From: CAINVV01 sp037137375
GTDB taxonomy: Bacteria; Bacteroidota; Bacteroidia; Bacteroidales; Prolixibacteraceae
Length of the DNA stretch: 64,000 nucleotides
Assembly: GCA_037137375.1 (NCBI GenBank)
Contig: JBAXKJ010000003.1
Coordinates: forward strand, 62,001-126,000
Direction of reading: 5' to 3'
Numbering within the stretch: the first letter of the stretch is position 1; the number at the start of each line of letters is the position of its first letter. Below are positions 25,951 through 35,087 of this stretch, piece by piece. Both the position numbers and the translations under genes were made by a program. Below the pieces are notes generated by a model, which worked only from the letters and a program-made list of their open reading frames with translations, was not told the origin of the DNA and did not search any database.

Positions 25951-28900
25951 TTAAATTAATTTCGAATCCTTTAATTCTCCGTCATCGAAAAATCTACTAA
26001 TTATATTTCTTAGTCCCTTTTCTCCCAATTCTATCAGATGAATGCAATTCTGCCTGTTCCGTTTCGTCAGATCATCTTCCCAGATCTGCAGATCAGGTAG
26101 TGATACCGCAAAGTAATCTAACTTGAACTGATCCTCCAGGTGAGCCTTTCCAAATTGAATAAGTGTCTCAAATCGACTTCTTGCAGCCTCTTTTCTTCTC
26201 AATCTAGCCAGGGCAAGACCTTGAAAATAAATAGTATCCGGCTGCTGGTCGTTGTAGAAAATGGCGGGTAACGGTTCCAAGATCCCCTCCGAAGCTATCT
26301 GCCAGTGTTCTTCTGCTTTCAGGTGGTTGTCCATACCCTCGAAGGCACATCCCAGCCAATAGTGGATCTGATTCTCGGCGGCACCGAATAATTTTCCTTC
26401 CCCCAGGTTTTCCGGATAATACTGAGCCTTGACCAGAAAATCAATCGCCAGTGTGAACTTACGGTTTTCTATTGCTTTAACGGCAATTCCCATTAGGCTC
26501 AGAATGTACTGTCCTGTAACCTTTCCTTCACCACCTTCCCAGGGATGAAACTTGCGTGACATGATCAAATTGTAAGCTTTTTGATGTTGTCCCAGTAAAT
26601 TCAATAAAGTGATTTTTTCCAGATAGAGATCATCCCGGAAATCCACCAGTGCAGGATATTTGTCAAGTAATGCCAGACGATCCGAAGCAGAATAATTCAA
26701 TCGCTTGTACAACTGATCCAGTTCCATCAAAACCCGGGCATCAAAGGGATTGAGCGAAAATGCCTTTTCAAGTTCGAAAAGTGCCCTGGATGGGTCATGA
26801 AGTTTATTGAAATAAGCCAAAGCCAGGTTCCTGTGTATCGTTGGAAAATCGTCATTACGAGAAGCGGAAAGTTCCCAATTGTTGATAGCATTCTCATATT
26901 GGCGGGCATTGTACCAGAAATTTCCAAGGTAATATGGTGCCTTGGGATCATCAGAATTTTGATTCTTAGCCCACTCCAGAACCATGACAGCCTCAATTTG
27001 GTTCGGAAAGCAAAAATCCGGCGAGGTTGTAGCAGCAACTTTCAAAGGGGTAGTAGAAGAATGGAGATCTCCAACCTGAGCCTCAAACCAAGCGAGAAAA
27101 TAGAGGGCAAGAGGATAAATCCGTCCCTCAGGTTGCTCCTGAATTCCAATCGAAATCAATTGAATCGCCTCCGGAAATAGTCCTGCATGCGCATAATCCA
27201 GCGCAAATTCGATGTAGGTGTGGATATTCCCTCGAAGGAGGGTCTTCAACGAAACAACGTTAGCAGAATTGCCAAAATTTTCGCCTGATATAGATTCCGC
27301 ATGCAACAAACAACTCTCAAAAAGAATTCCGAAGTTGAATTTGTCCAGAACCAATGACTCCCGAATAAGACTGTCAGCTTCTTGCACTTTCCCGAGCTTG
27401 CGTAAAATACAGACTTTCAGATGCCTGACTTTATGATCGTGCCAATTTTTAATTAGCGACCTGTCAATTACTTCCAGCGCATCCTCCCAGTTGCCGGACA
27501 AGCATTCTAATCTTGCCAGCTGGAAATACCCCGATGCCATGTAGGCGTCGTTCCAAACAGACTTATAAAATGCATCGTAGGCTGCTTCGTTATGCCCCTG
27601 AAATCTCAACGAGAGCCCCAGATTATAAAAAGGTTCGCCCTCCAATGGATTTGGATTCCTTTCAGTCAGGGTGGCAATAGCCCTCCTGAAATACTGTTCT
27701 GCCTCCTGAAATTTTCCATGTCGTAGCAGCCAACGTCCCATCGCATTGTTGCACCTGCTATCTTTCGGATCCCTCCGCAATGCTTCCAGGTAATAATCGC
27801 GCGGATCGTAGGTCGCATGACGATATTGCTCCAGGTGCAATCCGGTCAGATACAATTGTTCAACACTCTCCACCTCTTCAGGAAGTTTAGCAGGTTTCGC
27901 AGCCTCCGGTATGGCCTTTTTCTCTTCCTTTTCCGGTTGCCAACTTACCAGGATTCTCCCGGATGAACTTTTGACCATTATAGCAACATCTTGTGGATCA
28001 ACATCGAACGGTATTACAACTCTTTTATCGAATGAAGTCCCCGGATGAAAATCAAAAACTTCCTCCAATAGCACAAGTGAACCGGACTTCAGGAGAATCG
28101 TAGATGAGGGGTAAGCTGCAGTCGTATAGATCTTTACAATTGCAAAACCTGGCTCAAACTCAAGATTAACCATGGCCTCCTTCGTGGCATTTTTGACCAC
28201 ACCGATATCCCGGTAGGGCATGAAGAATTGCGAAAAGCTCTTCTCTTCACCCGGCATCAACCACGAAAAATCCGGCTGATTGTCGGTATATACCCCACAC
28301 ATCAGCTCGATATACGGACCATCATCATCCGTCAAATTCCTGTCCCAGGCCCTGCCAAAATCACTGTGTCCCCAGGTCCATTGCTTCTTACCGGGCGAAA
28401 CATGATGATTGGCAATGTGCAGCAGTCCACCCTTGCTGTCGTTCTCGTAGCCACCAACGAAATTGTATTTCGAATTGATAGCCATATAAGAGGTCGGTAC
28501 CGGAATGTTTTTGTACCGCGAAATATCCGTGCCCGGCGCATAATTGACCTTGTAATAGGTGCCATTGGCAATAGGGAACTCTGAGACATCGCGCTTACCA
28601 TGGTCAAAGACCGCATGAACATCAGGAGGAAATACCGACTGAAAATGATCATTCACCTTCACTGCCGGATTCGCCCACCATAAAAATGTTTGGGGCAAGT
28701 CGGTTCTGTTGTATAATTTGACTTTTATTTCAAGGTAGGCTTTGTCGGGGTGAAGTGTAAATCCAGCCATCCCGCGAGTCCGGAACATCCGTTCAACTTC
28801 ACTACACCAGACAGTGATACTGCCATCATCATTCGTCTCAATACAATGATCAACAGGTTCATACGTTGATGGACGATGGTGTTGCGGCCAGTTAAATTCT

Positions 28901-29244
28901 ATTCCTCCCGAAATCCAGGGTCCTGTAAGTCCTACCAAGGCAGGCTTAATTACCTGGTTATAATACACAAAATGACGTTGCAAAATCTTATCGAAAGCCA
29001 TCTGAATCCGTCCACCCAACTCAGGCAGGATCATGATCTTCAGGTACTGGTTCTCCAAATAAATGGCGTCCCATTCACGGTCAATTTTCTCATCGAGGAT
29101 TTTCTCAACTACCGGGAATGGGTAAACGACTCCACTACTACCCTGATAAACCCGTTTCTCCAGAAACATTGGATTCTTTTCCGGCTCTCCGATACCATAA
29201 GTCGGGATGATTACTTTCTCGTGCCAGGCATTTACTTCCGTCAT
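25951..29244 (-). CDS. DUF5107 domain protein with TPR repeats
   Basis: A 1097-residue protein with no signal peptide, so probably cytosolic. The ATG at 29244 (MTEVNAWHEK) is preferred over a TTG 11 codons earlier, which lies inside the likely promoter. Residues 1-420 are a DUF5107 region with a mutarotase-like fold (LPELGGRIQMAFDK, GPWISGGIEFNWPQHHRPST). Residues 470-1090 hold many tetratricopeptide-like helices (for example YYLEALRRDPKDSRCNNAMG and YLGNFWYNARQYENAINNW). DUF5107 proteins are common in glycan-degrading bacteria and may bind or modify sugars; the reaction is not known to me. A divergent AraC regulator lies 291 nt away. Confidence 0.85.
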   Translation of the reverse strand: MTEVNAWHEKVIIPTYGIGEPEKNPMFLEKRVYQGSSGVVYPFPVVEKILDEKIDREWDAIYLENQYLKIMILPELGGRIQMAFDKILQRHFVYYNQVIKPALVGLTGPWISGGIEFNWPQHHRPSTYEPVDHCIETNDDGSITVWCSEVERMFRTRGMAGFTLHPDKAYLEIKVKLYNRTDLPQTFLWWANPAVKVNDHFQSVFPPDVHAVFDHGKRDVSEFPIANGTYYKVNYAPGTDISRYKNIPVPTSYMAINSKYNFVGGYENDSKGGLLHIANHHVSPGKKQWTWGHSDFGRAWDRNLTDDDGPYIELMCGVYTDNQPDFSWLMPGEEKSFSQFFMPYRDIGVVKNATKEAMVNLEFEPGFAIVKIYTTAAYPSSTILLKSGSLVLLEEVFDFHPGTSFDKRVVIPFDVDPQDVAIMVKSSSGRILVSWQPEKEEKKAIPEAAKPAKLPEEVESVEQLYLTGLHLEQYRHATYDPRDYYLEALRRDPKDSRCNNAMGRWLLRHGKFQEAEQYFRRAIATLTERNPNPLEGEPFYNLGLSLRFQGHNEAAYDAFYKSVWNDAYMASGYFQLARLECLSGNWEDALEVIDRSLIKNWHDHKVRHLKVCILRKLGKVQEADSLIRESLVLDKFNFGILFESCLLHAESISGENFGNSANVVSLKTLLRGNIHTYIEFALDYAHAGLFPEAIQLISIGIQEQPEGRIYPLALYFLAWFEAQVGDLHSSTTPLKVAATTSPDFCFPNQIEAVMVLEWAKNQNSDDPKAPYYLGNFWYNARQYENAINNWELSASRNDDFPTIHRNLALAYFNKLHDPSRALFELEKAFSLNPFDARVLMELDQLYKRLNYSASDRLALLDKYPALVDFRDDLYLEKITLLNLLGQHQKAYNLIMSRKFHPWEGGEGKVTGQYILSLMGIAVKAIENRKFTLAIDFLVKAQYYPENLGEGKLFGAAENQIHYWLGCAFEGMDNHLKAEEHWQIASEGILEPLPAIFYNDQQPDTIYFQGLALARLRRKEAARSRFETLIQFGKAHLEDQFKLDYFAVSLPDLQIWEDDLTKRNRQNCIHLIELGEKGLRNIISRFFDDGELKDSKLI

Positions 29245-29274
29245 TGGAGTTATTCTATTGATGCTGATGAATGA

Positions 29275-29282
29275 CAAATATA
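29275..29282 (-). promoter_or_regulatory. Probable -7 element (TATATTTG) for the DUF5107 gene
   Basis: Read on the - strand, TATATTTG matches TAnnTTTG and lies 30 nt upstream of the ATG at 29244. No good -33 box is seen. Confidence 0.4.
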
Positions 29283-29535
29283 CCCTGGTTCAGCTGGTGG
29301 CGGAATGAATTATTTTATCAATTTATAGATTATTTTCTTATTCAGGAAAATAATATAGGTGAATTATTTTTTGCAAATTTGGCCTTCATTGTTCTGATTT
29401 TTAGTTTATTTTGCTATAGTTTTTACTTTCTGGGTAGGTGCTGCAGAATATCGTACATAGACAATAAGGTAATTTGTGCTTTTTACAAATCAACCTGGAA
29501 GACGCAGATTCAGGGCATTGATTATTATTTGAGAG

Positions 29536-30411
29536 ATGAAAAAAGAAGACGGTTTCCCCGGCCAGATCAGTTATGTCCTGCCGGGAAAAATACTTAATCT
29601 TGTCAGGGAGAATCCCCTGACTTCAGACTTATATTTGACTGATATTGGCTATTATCCACACGCCAGAAACCACTTTAGGGAGCGCCCTGCCGGATGTGCA
29701 CAGTCGATCCTGATTTACTGTGTCGACGGGAAGGGAAAAATACGGCTGAATAATGGTAATCATGAAGTTCAAGCCGATGAGTACTTGATCATTCCTGCAG
29801 GTACGCCACATTCCTATCATTCCGATATGAAGAACCCTTGGTCTATATACTGGATTCACTTTACCGGTAAAAAATCTGCAGCATTTGTCAGGCATGCAGG
29901 CATTCCCATGCAGGTTGAAAGAAACAAATTCTCCAGGACCAACGAACGACTAAGTTTATTTAATGACATTTTTCGGAATCTGGATCGGGGTTTTGGTATT
30001 GAAATACTCGAATATGTTAACCAGATACTAGGATTTTTATTGGCCTCTTTCACCCATCTGCACCAGTTTCAGGAATTGCGCAAAGCAGATGAAAATGATC
30101 ATGTGGCTTTAAGCATCAACTTCATGCTGGAAAATCTAGATAAGAAATTAAGGCTTAATGAGATAGCTGAGGCGGCCGAACTTTCCATCTCACATTATTC
30201 AAAATTGTTTCAAACGCGCACAGGACATTCGCCGATCGATTATTTTACCCAGCTGAAAGTACAGCGAGCCTGCAGATTGCTTGATAATTCCGGCTGGATG
30301 ATCGCGGATGTTGCCCGCGAATCAGGCTTCGATGATCAATTCTATTTCTCCAGGGTTTTCAGGAAAGTCATGGGACTCTCACCCGCCGAATACAGGAAGA
30401 GAAAAGTCTGA
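29536..30411 (+). CDS. AraC family transcriptional regulator
   Basis: A 291-residue one-component regulator. The N-terminal half is a cupin-type sugar-sensing domain (YLIIPAGTPHSYHS, residues 78-91, and IYWIHFTGK). The C-terminal hundred residues hold the two AraC helix-turn-helix motifs (LRLNEIAEAAELSISHYSKL and DVARESGFDDQFYFSRVFRK), ending with GLSPAEYRKRK. The gene diverges from the DUF5107 gene and probably controls it in response to a sugar. A GAGAG ribosome-binding-like stretch precedes the ATG. Confidence 0.93.
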   Translation: MKKEDGFPGQISYVLPGKILNLVRENPLTSDLYLTDIGYYPHARNHFRERPAGCAQSILIYCVDGKGKIRLNNGNHEVQADEYLIIPAGTPHSYHSDMKNPWSIYWIHFTGKKSAAFVRHAGIPMQVERNKFSRTNERLSLFNDIFRNLDRGFGIEILEYVNQILGFLLASFTHLHQFQELRKADENDHVALSINFMLENLDKKLRLNEIAEAAELSISHYSKLFQTRTGHSPIDYFTQLKVQRACRLLDNSGWMIADVARESGFDDQFYFSRVFRKVMGLSPAEYRKRKV

Positions 30412-30424
30412 AGGATGCCACCAA

Positions 30425-30901
30425 TTATAGATTGTTCTTCCTTTTTGGTGCACTTTTTCTGATTTTATCAAGTATTCTGTTGAGTTCTGCAATCTCTTCC
30501 AGGGTGAGGTCTTTCATTAAATTGTCTGCCGCCTTTTCGCATTCTAACATACTATCCAGCAATGCCAACCCTTTATCCGTAATCTCAATCGCCTTTTGAC
30601 GCCTGTCTCCTGAGTTCTCTTTCCTGGTAAGTAGTCCTTTTTCGTATAGCCGGTCAACGATCCTACTGACATCTGAATCCTTGTCAAGCATCCTCTCCTT
30701 GATAAATCCAATCGAGAGAGGAGCTTGAGAACGAAAACCTCGCAGAATCCTGAGTACATTGTATTGCTGCTCAGCCAGACCATGTTTCTTCAGGGACTGA
30801 AAAAACTCATAACCTAACTGTTTAGTCGTGTAGGTGAGGTTGATAAGACCCTTGTGGTATTCATTTCTAAAACGTCCTTTCAGCTCTTCTTCAATGGTCA
30901 T
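30425..30901 (-). CDS. MarR family transcriptional regulator
   Basis: A 158-residue winged-helix repressor from the ATG at 30901. A TTG 11 codons upstream would overlap the pirin stop. Residues 30-130 carry the MarR core (LAEQQYNVLRILRG, DSDVSRIVDRLYEKGLLTRK, then NSGDRRQKAIEITDKG at the wing). It is the last gene of a DoxX-pirin-MarR operon. The 18-bp palindrome at the operon promoter is a natural binding site, so autoregulation in response to an electrophile or oxidant is likely. Confidence 0.9.
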   Translation of the reverse strand: MTIEEELKGRFRNEYHKGLINLTYTTKQLGYEFFQSLKKHGLAEQQYNVLRILRGFRSQAPLSIGFIKERMLDKDSDVSRIVDRLYEKGLLTRKENSGDRRQKAIEITDKGLALLDSMLECEKAADNLMKDLTLEEIAELNRILDKIRKSAPKRKNNL

Positions 30902-30930
30902 AAGTTCATTTTCTACTAATTGTTTACGAA

Positions 30931-31809
30931 TCAATCTGCAAGGTAACCGAATTTTCCATTTTGAAAGTCCTCAAAAGCCTGCATAATTTCCTGTCTGGTA
31001 TTCATGACGAATGGTCCATGGGCGGCGATTGGTTCATTGATTGCTTCGGCGCTCATGACCAAAACTATTGCTCCATCCTCAGTGGTAATATCAAAATCTT
31101 CCCCTTCATTTTCGAAAAGGACAAAATGGTCTGTAGGAACTTGCTCCGTTCCGTTGACCGTGATTTTACCTTCTGCCACCAGTAATGCGGTGTTGTAATT
31201 GGCAGGAAATGAAAAATTGGCATTGCCTTTCTTGTTCAGTTTTACGTTTAGCAGGTTGATGGGTGAAAATGTAGAAGCACTGCCTTTCAGTCCTTTATAT
31301 TCTCCGGCAATGACTTCAACTAATCCACCATCAGCTTCCAAAAGAAATTTATTGATTTGCGCATTCGTCAGACTCTGATATTTCGGGGTAGACATCTTGT
31401 ATTTGGCTGGCAGATTAACCCATAATTGGACCATCTGCAAATCGCCGCCTTCTCTGCTGAATTCTTTTTCGTGATACTCTTTATGCAGAATTCCTGAAGC
31501 CGCCGTCATCCATTGTACATCTCCTTCGCCAATTACACCACTCTGTCCGGTGCTGTCGTGGTGAGCTACCTTACCATGATAGGCTATCGTGACCGTCTCA
31601 AAACCACGATGAGGATGAACGCCAACTCCTTTGGGTTTGCCGGAAGGCGGAAAATTGAATTTTGAACCGTAATCCAACAAAATGAAAGGATTCATCCGTT
31701 GCATGTCGGCTCTGTAACTACCTGGAATAAAATTATGTACCCTAAATCCATCGCCCACATAATGCGGTTCAGGAGGTGTCAGCACCAATTCGATATTTTT
31801 AGTTTTCAT
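30931..31809 (-). CDS. Pirin family protein
   Basis: A 292-residue bicupin. The N-terminal cupin has the pirin metal site (VGVHPHRGFETVT and GILHKEYHEKEF), binding Fe2+ or similar through three His and a Glu. The second cupin (about residues 180-275) lacks an obvious metal site, as is usual. Relatives include YhhW quercetinases and redox-sensing pirins; the substrate cannot be told. It lies 1 nt downstream of doxX and is followed by marR, a common stress operon in Bacteroidota. Confidence 0.92.
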   Translation of the reverse strand: MKTKNIELVLTPPEPHYVGDGFRVHNFIPGSYRADMQRMNPFILLDYGSKFNFPPSGKPKGVGVHPHRGFETVTIAYHGKVAHHDSTGQSGVIGEGDVQWMTAASGILHKEYHEKEFSREGGDLQMVQLWVNLPAKYKMSTPKYQSLTNAQINKFLLEADGGLVEVIAGEYKGLKGSASTFSPINLLNVKLNKKGNANFSFPANYNTALLVAEGKITVNGTEQVPTDHFVLFENEGEDFDITTEDGAIVLVMSAEAINEPIAAHGPFVMNTRQEIMQAFEDFQNGKFGYLAD

Positions 31810-31810
31810 A

Positions 31811-32167
31811 TTAACGTATTGCCAATAACTGGGGATTCCTGAGATAAGTAACGAGCCAAATCAATAAAAGAACTACAACCGGCATGGCAATACTCAAGCC
31901 ATCCGTCATGTGAATGATGATTGCACCCCCCATGTAGGAACTTAACAGGAAAGAACCGTATTTGCTGGTTTTGGGTACCAGGAACAAGAGGGCAGAAACG
32001 ATCTCACCTAAACCGATAATCACACGCCAGTCTCCCAGCTTCATTTGTTCCATTTGTTCAGGATGTAAAAACAGTTTTCCGGATGCACTAAAAAGGTATA
32101 ATGCTGTCAGTAAACCGGCGATGATCCATGCCGCGATGTTGCTTGTTTTTGAAATTTTTGTTGTCAT
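31811..32167 (-). CDS. DoxX family membrane protein
   Basis: A 118-residue inner-membrane protein with four hydrophobic helices (about residues 12-30, 48-66, 72-88 and 93-112). The segment GLLTALYLFSASGKLFLHPE is the DoxX-family opening. Members are linked to thiol and redox stress or act as quinol-oxidase-associated subunits; the biochemical role here is open. It is the first gene of the doxX-pirin-marR operon. Confidence 0.87.
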   Translation of the reverse strand: MTTKISKTSNIAAWIIAGLLTALYLFSASGKLFLHPEQMEQMKLGDWRVIIGLGEIVSALLFLVPKTSKYGSFLLSSYMGGAIIIHMTDGLSIAMPVVVLLLIWLVTYLRNPQLLAIR

Positions 32168-32223
32168 GTTTTGCTAAATGATATTATTAATACTTACTTT
32201 TTTAAATGATATTAAATCCCCGA

Positions 32224-32260
32224 CAAAGATATGTATAAACAATATATGTTGCAACATATA
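32224..32260 (-). promoter_or_regulatory. doxX-pirin-marR promoter with 18-bp palindromic operator
   Basis: On the - strand TATCTTTG (32224-32231) matches the -7 consensus, 57 nt upstream of the doxX ATG. The perfect 18-bp palindrome TATATGTTGCAACATATA (32243-32260) covers the -33 region, where GTTG stands in for TTTG. This is the size and position of a MarR-dimer operator. Confidence 0.72.
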
Positions 32261-32359
32261 ATATTAAATTATTTTAATTTTCTAATAAATAATTATTTTA
32301 AGGTATATAAAAACCTAATTGATAATAGGTTAGTGAATATTCAATACCTTGAAGCCGTG

Positions 32360-33607
32360 TTATTTTGCTTTAATATCGTAAGCCATCAATGCACTGTTGT
32401 GACGCAGATAAAGGACTCCATCGTGGATAACCGGATGTGCCCAGAAGGGTCCGGGATTTCCCTGGGTAATCTGAAAAGTACTGATCAGATCGAATTTTTC
32501 CGGAGTTGCCTTTAGCAAACCAACGTTCCCTTTCTTCTCATCATAAATATAAAGTAACCCTTCGGCTGAGATGATTGAACCCTTACAGTTCCAATGTTCC
32601 TCCCACTTCTTTTCGCCGGTATTCCAATCGATGCAGCACCAGTTCCCATCTGCATTATTCAGCCAGCTTGAGCCGTAGATATAACCATTGACCAATACAA
32701 CTCCACCATGGTGGACATCCAGGGTTTTGTCTGTCCAGACAACACTCGCACCTTTGCCATCCTCAGCCAACTTTAACATCATACCCCCAACATTGTATCC
32801 CCCGGTCACATATATTTTGCCTTGGTCATATAAAGGTGTGACACATAGGATCAAATCCCTTCCGGAACCTCCGGGTTTCTCAATTGGAACTTTCCACAAG
32901 ATTTCACCATTTGAAACATCGACGGCAAAGACTCGGTCTAAAGTCACATTTACAAGCATTTTTATTCCGGCATAGGTGATGAGAATGGGAGATACATAAC
33001 CCGGTTTGGTGTTTAGACTTGCTGATTTCCAAATTAAATCACCTGTCTTCTTTTTCAAGGCAATGGTCATCGTTTCCGGGCCACCCGGGGTGTAATATAA
33101 TTTATCCCCATCCAGCAGGAGCGCCTCCGCAATTCCCCAATTTCCGTAGGTTCCTTTGTACTCTTCACTGGCTTTGTAGGTCCAGATGATCTTTCCCGTG
33201 GTTCCGTCGATACAGGCAAGATCTCCAAATCCACTGCAGGTATAAACCTCATTTCCCTGAACAGTCGGGGTTGCCCGGCTTTCGGGATAAGAGGCATTCC
33301 ATGCCCTTCCCATAACCGTCTGCCAAACTGTTTTTCCTTGCATGTCCAGAGCAAAAAGGATGTCGTTCCCATCTTTTGTACCGGTAATATAAATGGTATT
33401 ATTCCCAAAGGAGACCGATGAATTTCCTTTTGGAAGATCCGGATTCGTCCATAAAAGAGTCGGACCAGTGGCAGGCCACGATTTTAGTAGTCCCGTTTCA
33501 GAGGATACACCGGTCCGGTTTTCGGGACGCCATTCGCTGATTTTTTGAGCCTCCACACTACCGGAGAAAATCAATATTGCAAGAAAGAAAATGCAAGGGA
33601 ATCTCAT
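32360..33607 (-). CDS. Exported PQQ-like beta-propeller protein
   Basis: A 415-residue exported protein with a signal peptide ending near GSVEAQ (residue 21). It is built of PQQ/BamB-type blades with recurring Trp-Lys/Trp-Thr strands (GKTVWQTVMGRAW, TTGKIIWTYKA, NGEILWKVPIE, TGEKKWEEHW). Without a dehydrogenase domain or visible PQQ ligands, it is more likely a structural or binding propeller. It is the last gene of the second glycan locus, 74 nt after the sulfatase gene. Confidence 0.85.
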   Translation of the reverse strand: MRFPCIFFLAILIFSGSVEAQKISEWRPENRTGVSSETGLLKSWPATGPTLLWTNPDLPKGNSSVSFGNNTIYITGTKDGNDILFALDMQGKTVWQTVMGRAWNASYPESRATPTVQGNEVYTCSGFGDLACIDGTTGKIIWTYKASEEYKGTYGNWGIAEALLLDGDKLYYTPGGPETMTIALKKKTGDLIWKSASLNTKPGYVSPILITYAGIKMLVNVTLDRVFAVDVSNGEILWKVPIEKPGGSGRDLILCVTPLYDQGKIYVTGGYNVGGMMLKLAEDGKGASVVWTDKTLDVHHGGVVLVNGYIYGSSWLNNADGNWCCIDWNTGEKKWEEHWNCKGSIISAEGLLYIYDEKKGNVGLLKATPEKFDLISTFQITQGNPGPFWAHPVIHDGVLYLRHNSALMAYDIKAK

Positions 33608-33681
33608 ATTATATCATTTTAAGTAATTCGAATTCAGAGTTTTAGTTTGCTTTTTTAAAGCTTCTTTGTGAAGAAAAACTA

Positions 33682-35064
33682 TTATTCCTTTTTCTTGGCC
33701 GCTTGCCTGGCGGCTTTTTTTGCCGCCTGATTTGCAGTTTTATTAGCATGGCGACCTGTTCCATCTCCCTGGTCAATGAAGCCACCCTTCGGATTTAATC
33801 GGTCAAGTTCAGCCTGAAGACTTTTCCTTGCTGCAATAGCTGCAGGATTTTTAGAATCTGCAGGAACTGCAATTTCTTCAAATGGGGCTTTGCTCATATC
33901 GTATAATTCGCCCGACTGGTCAAGCTTCCATCCCAGATTCCGTACCCAGAAATTGTTGGCGAGCTGCACAAACAATGAATTTCGCGGATTTCCCTTTTGA
34001 CCGTGGATTTGAGCGTTAAAGCTTTGACCATCCAGAATGACATCTTTTGGAAGCGTGGCTCCAGTGATTTCGGCAAATGTGGGAAGAAAATCCGTTGAAC
34101 TGATCAAATCATTGGATACTTTTCCAACAGGTGTGACACCTGGCCAGTAAACAATTAGCGGTTCCAGACTCCCGGCTTCGAGCATCGACCCTTTTTGTCC
34201 GCTTAATCGGCGTCCACCAATGGTGGCAGCGTCAGAATGTCCGCCTGCAGTTCCGTTATCGCTGAAGAAAATCAGAATAGTATTGTCACTCAGCTTGAGC
34301 CGGTCGAGTTCAGTCCTTAACTGACCCACTAGTTTATCCATGTAAGTGATATTATCGTCATAAAAATCCGTAGTGGTCGGTTTACTGTCAGGAGTTCTCA
34401 TGATTTCGCCATGAACATGCGACATGGAATAATAAGCGAAGAAAGGATTATTTTTATTTTTTGTTAAAAAATCAACCATCTTCTTATGCATCACATCAGG
34501 CATGTATTCATTTTCCTTTAAAATCAAATCCTTACCATCAACGCGGTAATTTTGTTTTTTTCCGGGTTCGGACCAATAGACGCCACTACCGAAGAACCGG
34601 AGATACTGATCAAAACTAAAGTCGGAAGGATCGTCAGGTAGTTGTCCCCATTTGCCGATCATTGTGGAAACATATCCAGCCGGTTTCAAGTAATATGGGA
34701 TAGCTTTTTCGGCTTTGGTAAAGACAGTCGAACACGCATCCTGATTGGTTGCCCCAGTACGAAATGCGTAACGCCCGGTAAGTAGGGCCGCACGTGAAGG
34801 ACCGCAAAGGGGCAGTGCGTAAGCATGTGTAAAACGAATTCCCTGACTGGCAAGTTTATCGATATTGGGTGTCTTGTAATGATCAGCACCATTGCATCCG
34901 ATTTCAGCATATCCTAAATCATCTGCAAGGATGAAGATAATATTTGGTTTTTTGGGCTGGCTTTTTTGCGCTTCAACCCTCGAAGGATTCATCATCGCTC
35001 CGATGATCGGCAGCGTCAGCATACCAGCTGATTTTACTAAAGGAAAATTCTTAAAGAAGTTCAT
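33682..35064 (-). CDS. Exported sulfatase, Cys-type
   Basis: A 460-residue type I sulfatase. The metal-binding start is FILADDLGYAEIG, and the formylglycine motif is LCGPSRAALLTGR (Cys87-Gly-Pro-Ser-Arg91). The Ca2+ site Asp-Asn is in FFSDNGTAGG. A signal region spans residues 1-32. The C-terminus ends in an Ala/Lys-rich repeat tail (about residues 440-460). It would remove sulfate from a glycan in the periplasm after Cys maturation by a sulfatase-maturating enzyme encoded elsewhere. It shares the locus with a lyase-like gene and a second sulfatase. Confidence 0.93.
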   Translation of the reverse strand: MNFFKNFPLVKSAGMLTLPIIGAMMNPSRVEAQKSQPKKPNIIFILADDLGYAEIGCNGADHYKTPNIDKLASQGIRFTHAYALPLCGPSRAALLTGRYAFRTGATNQDACSTVFTKAEKAIPYYLKPAGYVSTMIGKWGQLPDDPSDFSFDQYLRFFGSGVYWSEPGKKQNYRVDGKDLILKENEYMPDVMHKKMVDFLTKNKNNPFFAYYSMSHVHGEIMRTPDSKPTTTDFYDDNITYMDKLVGQLRTELDRLKLSDNTILIFFSDNGTAGGHSDAATIGGRRLSGQKGSMLEAGSLEPLIVYWPGVTPVGKVSNDLISSTDFLPTFAEITGATLPKDVILDGQSFNAQIHGQKGNPRNSLFVQLANNFWVRNLGWKLDQSGELYDMSKAPFEEIAVPADSKNPAAIAARKSLQAELDRLNPKGGFIDQGDGTGRHANKTANQAAKKAARQAAKKKE

Positions 35065-35087
35065 TATGCTAAAGATGTAAGTTGTTT

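Noticed and set aside
29271..29597. A 108-codon + strand frame upstream of the AraC gene
   Set aside because: It overlaps the AraC start in another frame, covers the divergent promoter region, and its Phe/Tyr/Ile-rich product looks like translated AT-rich spacer.
32231..32515. A 94-codon + strand frame over the doxX promoter
   Set aside because: It overlaps the MarR operator and the end of the PQQ-propeller gene on the other strand; it is a chance frame.
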